A stretch of DNA of 6,214 bases from an uncultured Eubacteriales bacterium. Its GTDB lineage: Bacteria > Bacillota > Clostridia > Oscillospirales > Oscillospiraceae. The stretch lies in contig USQL01000117.1 of assembly GCA_900556935.1 (NCBI GenBank), positions 1-6,214 of the forward strand, written 5' to 3'. Under the pieces are notes generated by a model. That model searched no databases and was not told the DNA's origin. It was given only the letters and a program-made list of their open reading frames with translations. Both the position numbers and the translations under genes were made by a program. Shown here in pieces: positions 4,626-6,214 of the stretch (the first letter of the stretch is position 1; the number at the start of each line of letters is the position of its first letter).

Positions 4626-6214
4626 ATGGCAAAAACAAAAAGCATCGTCAAGAGCGCCGGTGCCCAGGCTTTTGAGCCAAGAAAGCAGCAGGAAAAGCAG
4701 TTTGCGGAGACTGGCAACGTTCAGTATGGCGCATCCGCCCCCGCCGCCGGTGCTCCCTATGCCCCGCAGGAGCCTAAAAAGTCCTCTTTATCGTCCATCG
4801 TCTCCCACGTGGTAGATTCCGCCCTTGGAAACCGTGTCCTTCCGGACTCTATCACCATGCCGTCAAAGCCCCATGATGCCCAGGCGGACTACGAGGATGC
4901 CCGCCGCCGCCTCTGGGCCTATCAGAACGACCCACAGGCCCAGGCAGCCGCCAAGGAAAAGGAAAAGGCCTATAACCAGGCCCTCCAGGAGGGGGCCACC
5001 GGCACCGGCGCGGTCTATCAGGACGAAACCCTTGCCCGCCTCCAGCAGGAGGCCAAGAAAGCGGAGCAGGTCTACGAATCCGAAAAGACCGCCGCCCATG
5101 ACCAAAATATCTACAACCAGGATATGGCCGATATCTCCGCCATGTCCGATGCGGAGCGGAAAACCCTTGCCTCCTATGGCAATTACCTGAGAATCCAGCG
5201 CCAGAATGCCTCCTCCGAAATGGGGCCGGAACCGGGGGAAGGATATCCACTCCCCCGGGAGTATCAGGCTCTTGTGGACAAGTACGGCGAATCTCGCCTC
5301 GCGGGCCTTGCCGAAACCGCCACCCGGGAAGCCCAGCTCCAGCAGCGCCAGGCCGTCCAGGATGCCGCAAAGCGCACCTCCGACGGCACCGTCGGCGGCA
5401 TCGCTTCCTCCATCGTCTCTATCCCCGCCAATCTTGCCGGGGGCGCTATGGCCCTTGCCGGACGCTTAGACGAGGCCAAAAACGCCACGGGCCGTTATCA
5501 GTCCCTTTCCCCCTATACCTATGGCGATGCCCTCAATACCTATACCGATACCGTCCGTCAGAATGTGGCCGGTCAGATTGCCGGGGATGGCTCCAATTTC
5601 CTTCGCACCGGTGCCTCCATCCTCTATCAGGTGGGAATGGGCGTTGCGGACTCCACCGCCAAGGCCATTGTCCTTGGCCCCGCCGTGGGTGCCGCCACCT
5701 CTGCTATGGGCAGCTATACCCGCACCCTTGCCGACGCAGCGGAGCGTGGCGCTACCGCCGCCCAGGCCAATCTCTTGGCCTCCTCCACCGCCGCCCTGGA
5801 CTTTGCTATGGATAAGATTCCCCTGGATAGGCTCTTTTCTCTGGCCTCCTCCGGCTCTACCAGCGCCCTGAAAGCCGCCCTCCACCAGGCGGGAATTGAA
5901 ATGACCACGGAAGGGGCCTCTTTCCTTGGCTCTCAACTGCTGGAAATGTCCATTTTGCAGCAGAATTCCCAGTATGCCCAGAGCATTCAGGCATATCGTG
6001 CCCAGGGTCTGTCCCCGGACGATGCCGTCCTTGCCGCCAATAAGGACCTTCTGTCCCAGGCAGGCCAGCAGCTGCTTGTTGCCGGTCTCTCCGGCGGCAT
6101 CTCCGCCGGTGTCTCCACCGCCGTCGGCAACCACCGGGCCAAAAATGCCCCCCAGGAAACCCCCACCGACCCCACCGCTGCCCCACAGGATGCGGCCCCC
6201 CAGCAAGACCCCAC
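4626..6214 (+). CDS. N-terminal part of a giant phage virion protein (3' end beyond window)
   Basis: The frame stays open to the window end: 529 codons plus two bases. Residues 1-60 are polar and Pro/Ala/Ser-rich. Residues 80-160 form Ala/Gln/Lys coiled coils. Three segments of small hydrophobic residues follow, with Gly spacing like glycine zippers: about 254-279 (GGIASSIVSIPANLAGGAMA), 329-362 (GMGVADSTAKAIVLGPAVGA) and 480-501 (LLVAGLSGGISAGVSTAVG). Between them are A-LDFAMDKIPLDRLF (387-403) and a helix with YRAQGLSPDDAVLAA (457-471). This order resembles the N-terminal half of very large proteins of gut Firmicutes phages and mobile elements, often called polyvalent or minor structural proteins, which can carry enzymes further on. 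From about residue 502 a Pro/Gln/Thr-rich linker starts, suggesting a domain border. Membrane insertion during DNA ejection is inferred from the glycine-zipper segments. AGGAGG nine bases before ATG 4626 supports the start. Confidence 0.68.
   Translation, partial: MAKTKSIVKSAGAQAFEPRKQQEKQFAETGNVQYGASAPAAGAPYAPQEPKKSSLSSIVSHVVDSALGNRVLPDSITMPSKPHDAQADYEDARRRLWAYQNDPQAQAAAKEKEKAYNQALQEGATGTGAVYQDETLARLQQEAKKAEQVYESEKTAAHDQNIYNQDMADISAMSDAERKTLASYGNYLRIQRQNASSEMGPEPGEGYPLPREYQALVDKYGESRLAGLAETATREAQLQQRQAVQDAAKRTSDGTVGGIASSIVSIPANLAGGAMALAGRLDEAKNATGRYQSLSPYTYGDALNTYTDTVRQNVAGQIAGDGSNFLRTGASILYQVGMGVADSTAKAIVLGPAVGAATSAMGSYTRTLADAAERGATAAQANLLASSTAALDFAMDKIPLDRLFSLASSGSTSALKAALHQAGIEMTTEGASFLGSQLLEMSILQQNSQYAQSIQAYRAQGLSPDDAVLAANKDLLSQAGQQLLVAGLSGGISAGVSTAVGNHRAKNAPQETPTDPTAAPQDAAPQQDP

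Noticed and set aside
4093..4815. 240-codon + strand frame spanning the junction of two virion genes
   Set aside because: It is Arg/Ser/Pro-rich, and both genes beneath it have clear SD sequences and coherent protein patterns.
5466..6206. 246-codon Gly-rich minus-strand frame
   Set aside because: Complement of the Ala/Gly/Thr codons of the giant virion protein; no gene-like features.
1..6214. CRISPR array, tRNA, insertion sequence or attachment site
   Set aside because: No regularly spaced repeats, cloverleaf, transposase or terminal inverted repeats were seen on reading both strands.

Overview
The window is a stretch of bacteriophage or prophage DNA. The host is probably a Gram-positive gut Clostridia-type bacterium. 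This rests on strong AGGAGG-type ribosome binding sites, GC-rich third codon positions, frequent GTG and TTG starts, and small Cys-rich proteins of a kind common in Firmicutes phages. Genus cannot be told from the sequence. All credible genes lie on the + strand, closely packed, with no integrase, tRNA, CRISPR or insertion sequence visible.

Layout. Bases 1-95 hold the unresolved end of an upstream gene. Two Cys-rich mini-proteins follow (95-271 and 290-484). An AT-rich regulatory gap (485-540) contains a perfect 11-bp hairpin whose 3' arm includes the Shine-Dalgarno sequence of the next gene. That gene, 541-954, encodes a divergent RusA-like Holliday-junction resolvase. Three bases after its stop a virion block begins: a large beta-rich protein resembling podovirus tail-nozzle/packaged-DNA-stabilisation proteins (958-2814), a small helical protein resembling head-tail adaptors (2826-3242), a Gln/Ala-rich protein made of two diverged copies of one ~187-residue unit (3261-4619), and the first 529 codons of a very large protein with coiled coils and glycine-zipper hydrophobic segments (4626 to the window end).

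How the parts may work together (inference). The mini-proteins and resolvase would act on phage DNA late in replication, with the resolvase removing branches before packaging. The virion block would build the tail/portal vertex and supply internal or ejected proteins. The most interesting signal is at 490-543: an SD-sequestering hairpin with a sigmaA-like promoter candidate whose transcript would start inside the hairpin loop. That arrangement would let upstream read-through RNA be translated poorly and locally initiated RNA well. It resembles the logic described for T4 late genes such as gene e and the resolvase gene 49. The second notable signal is the internal duplication in the 452-residue protein.
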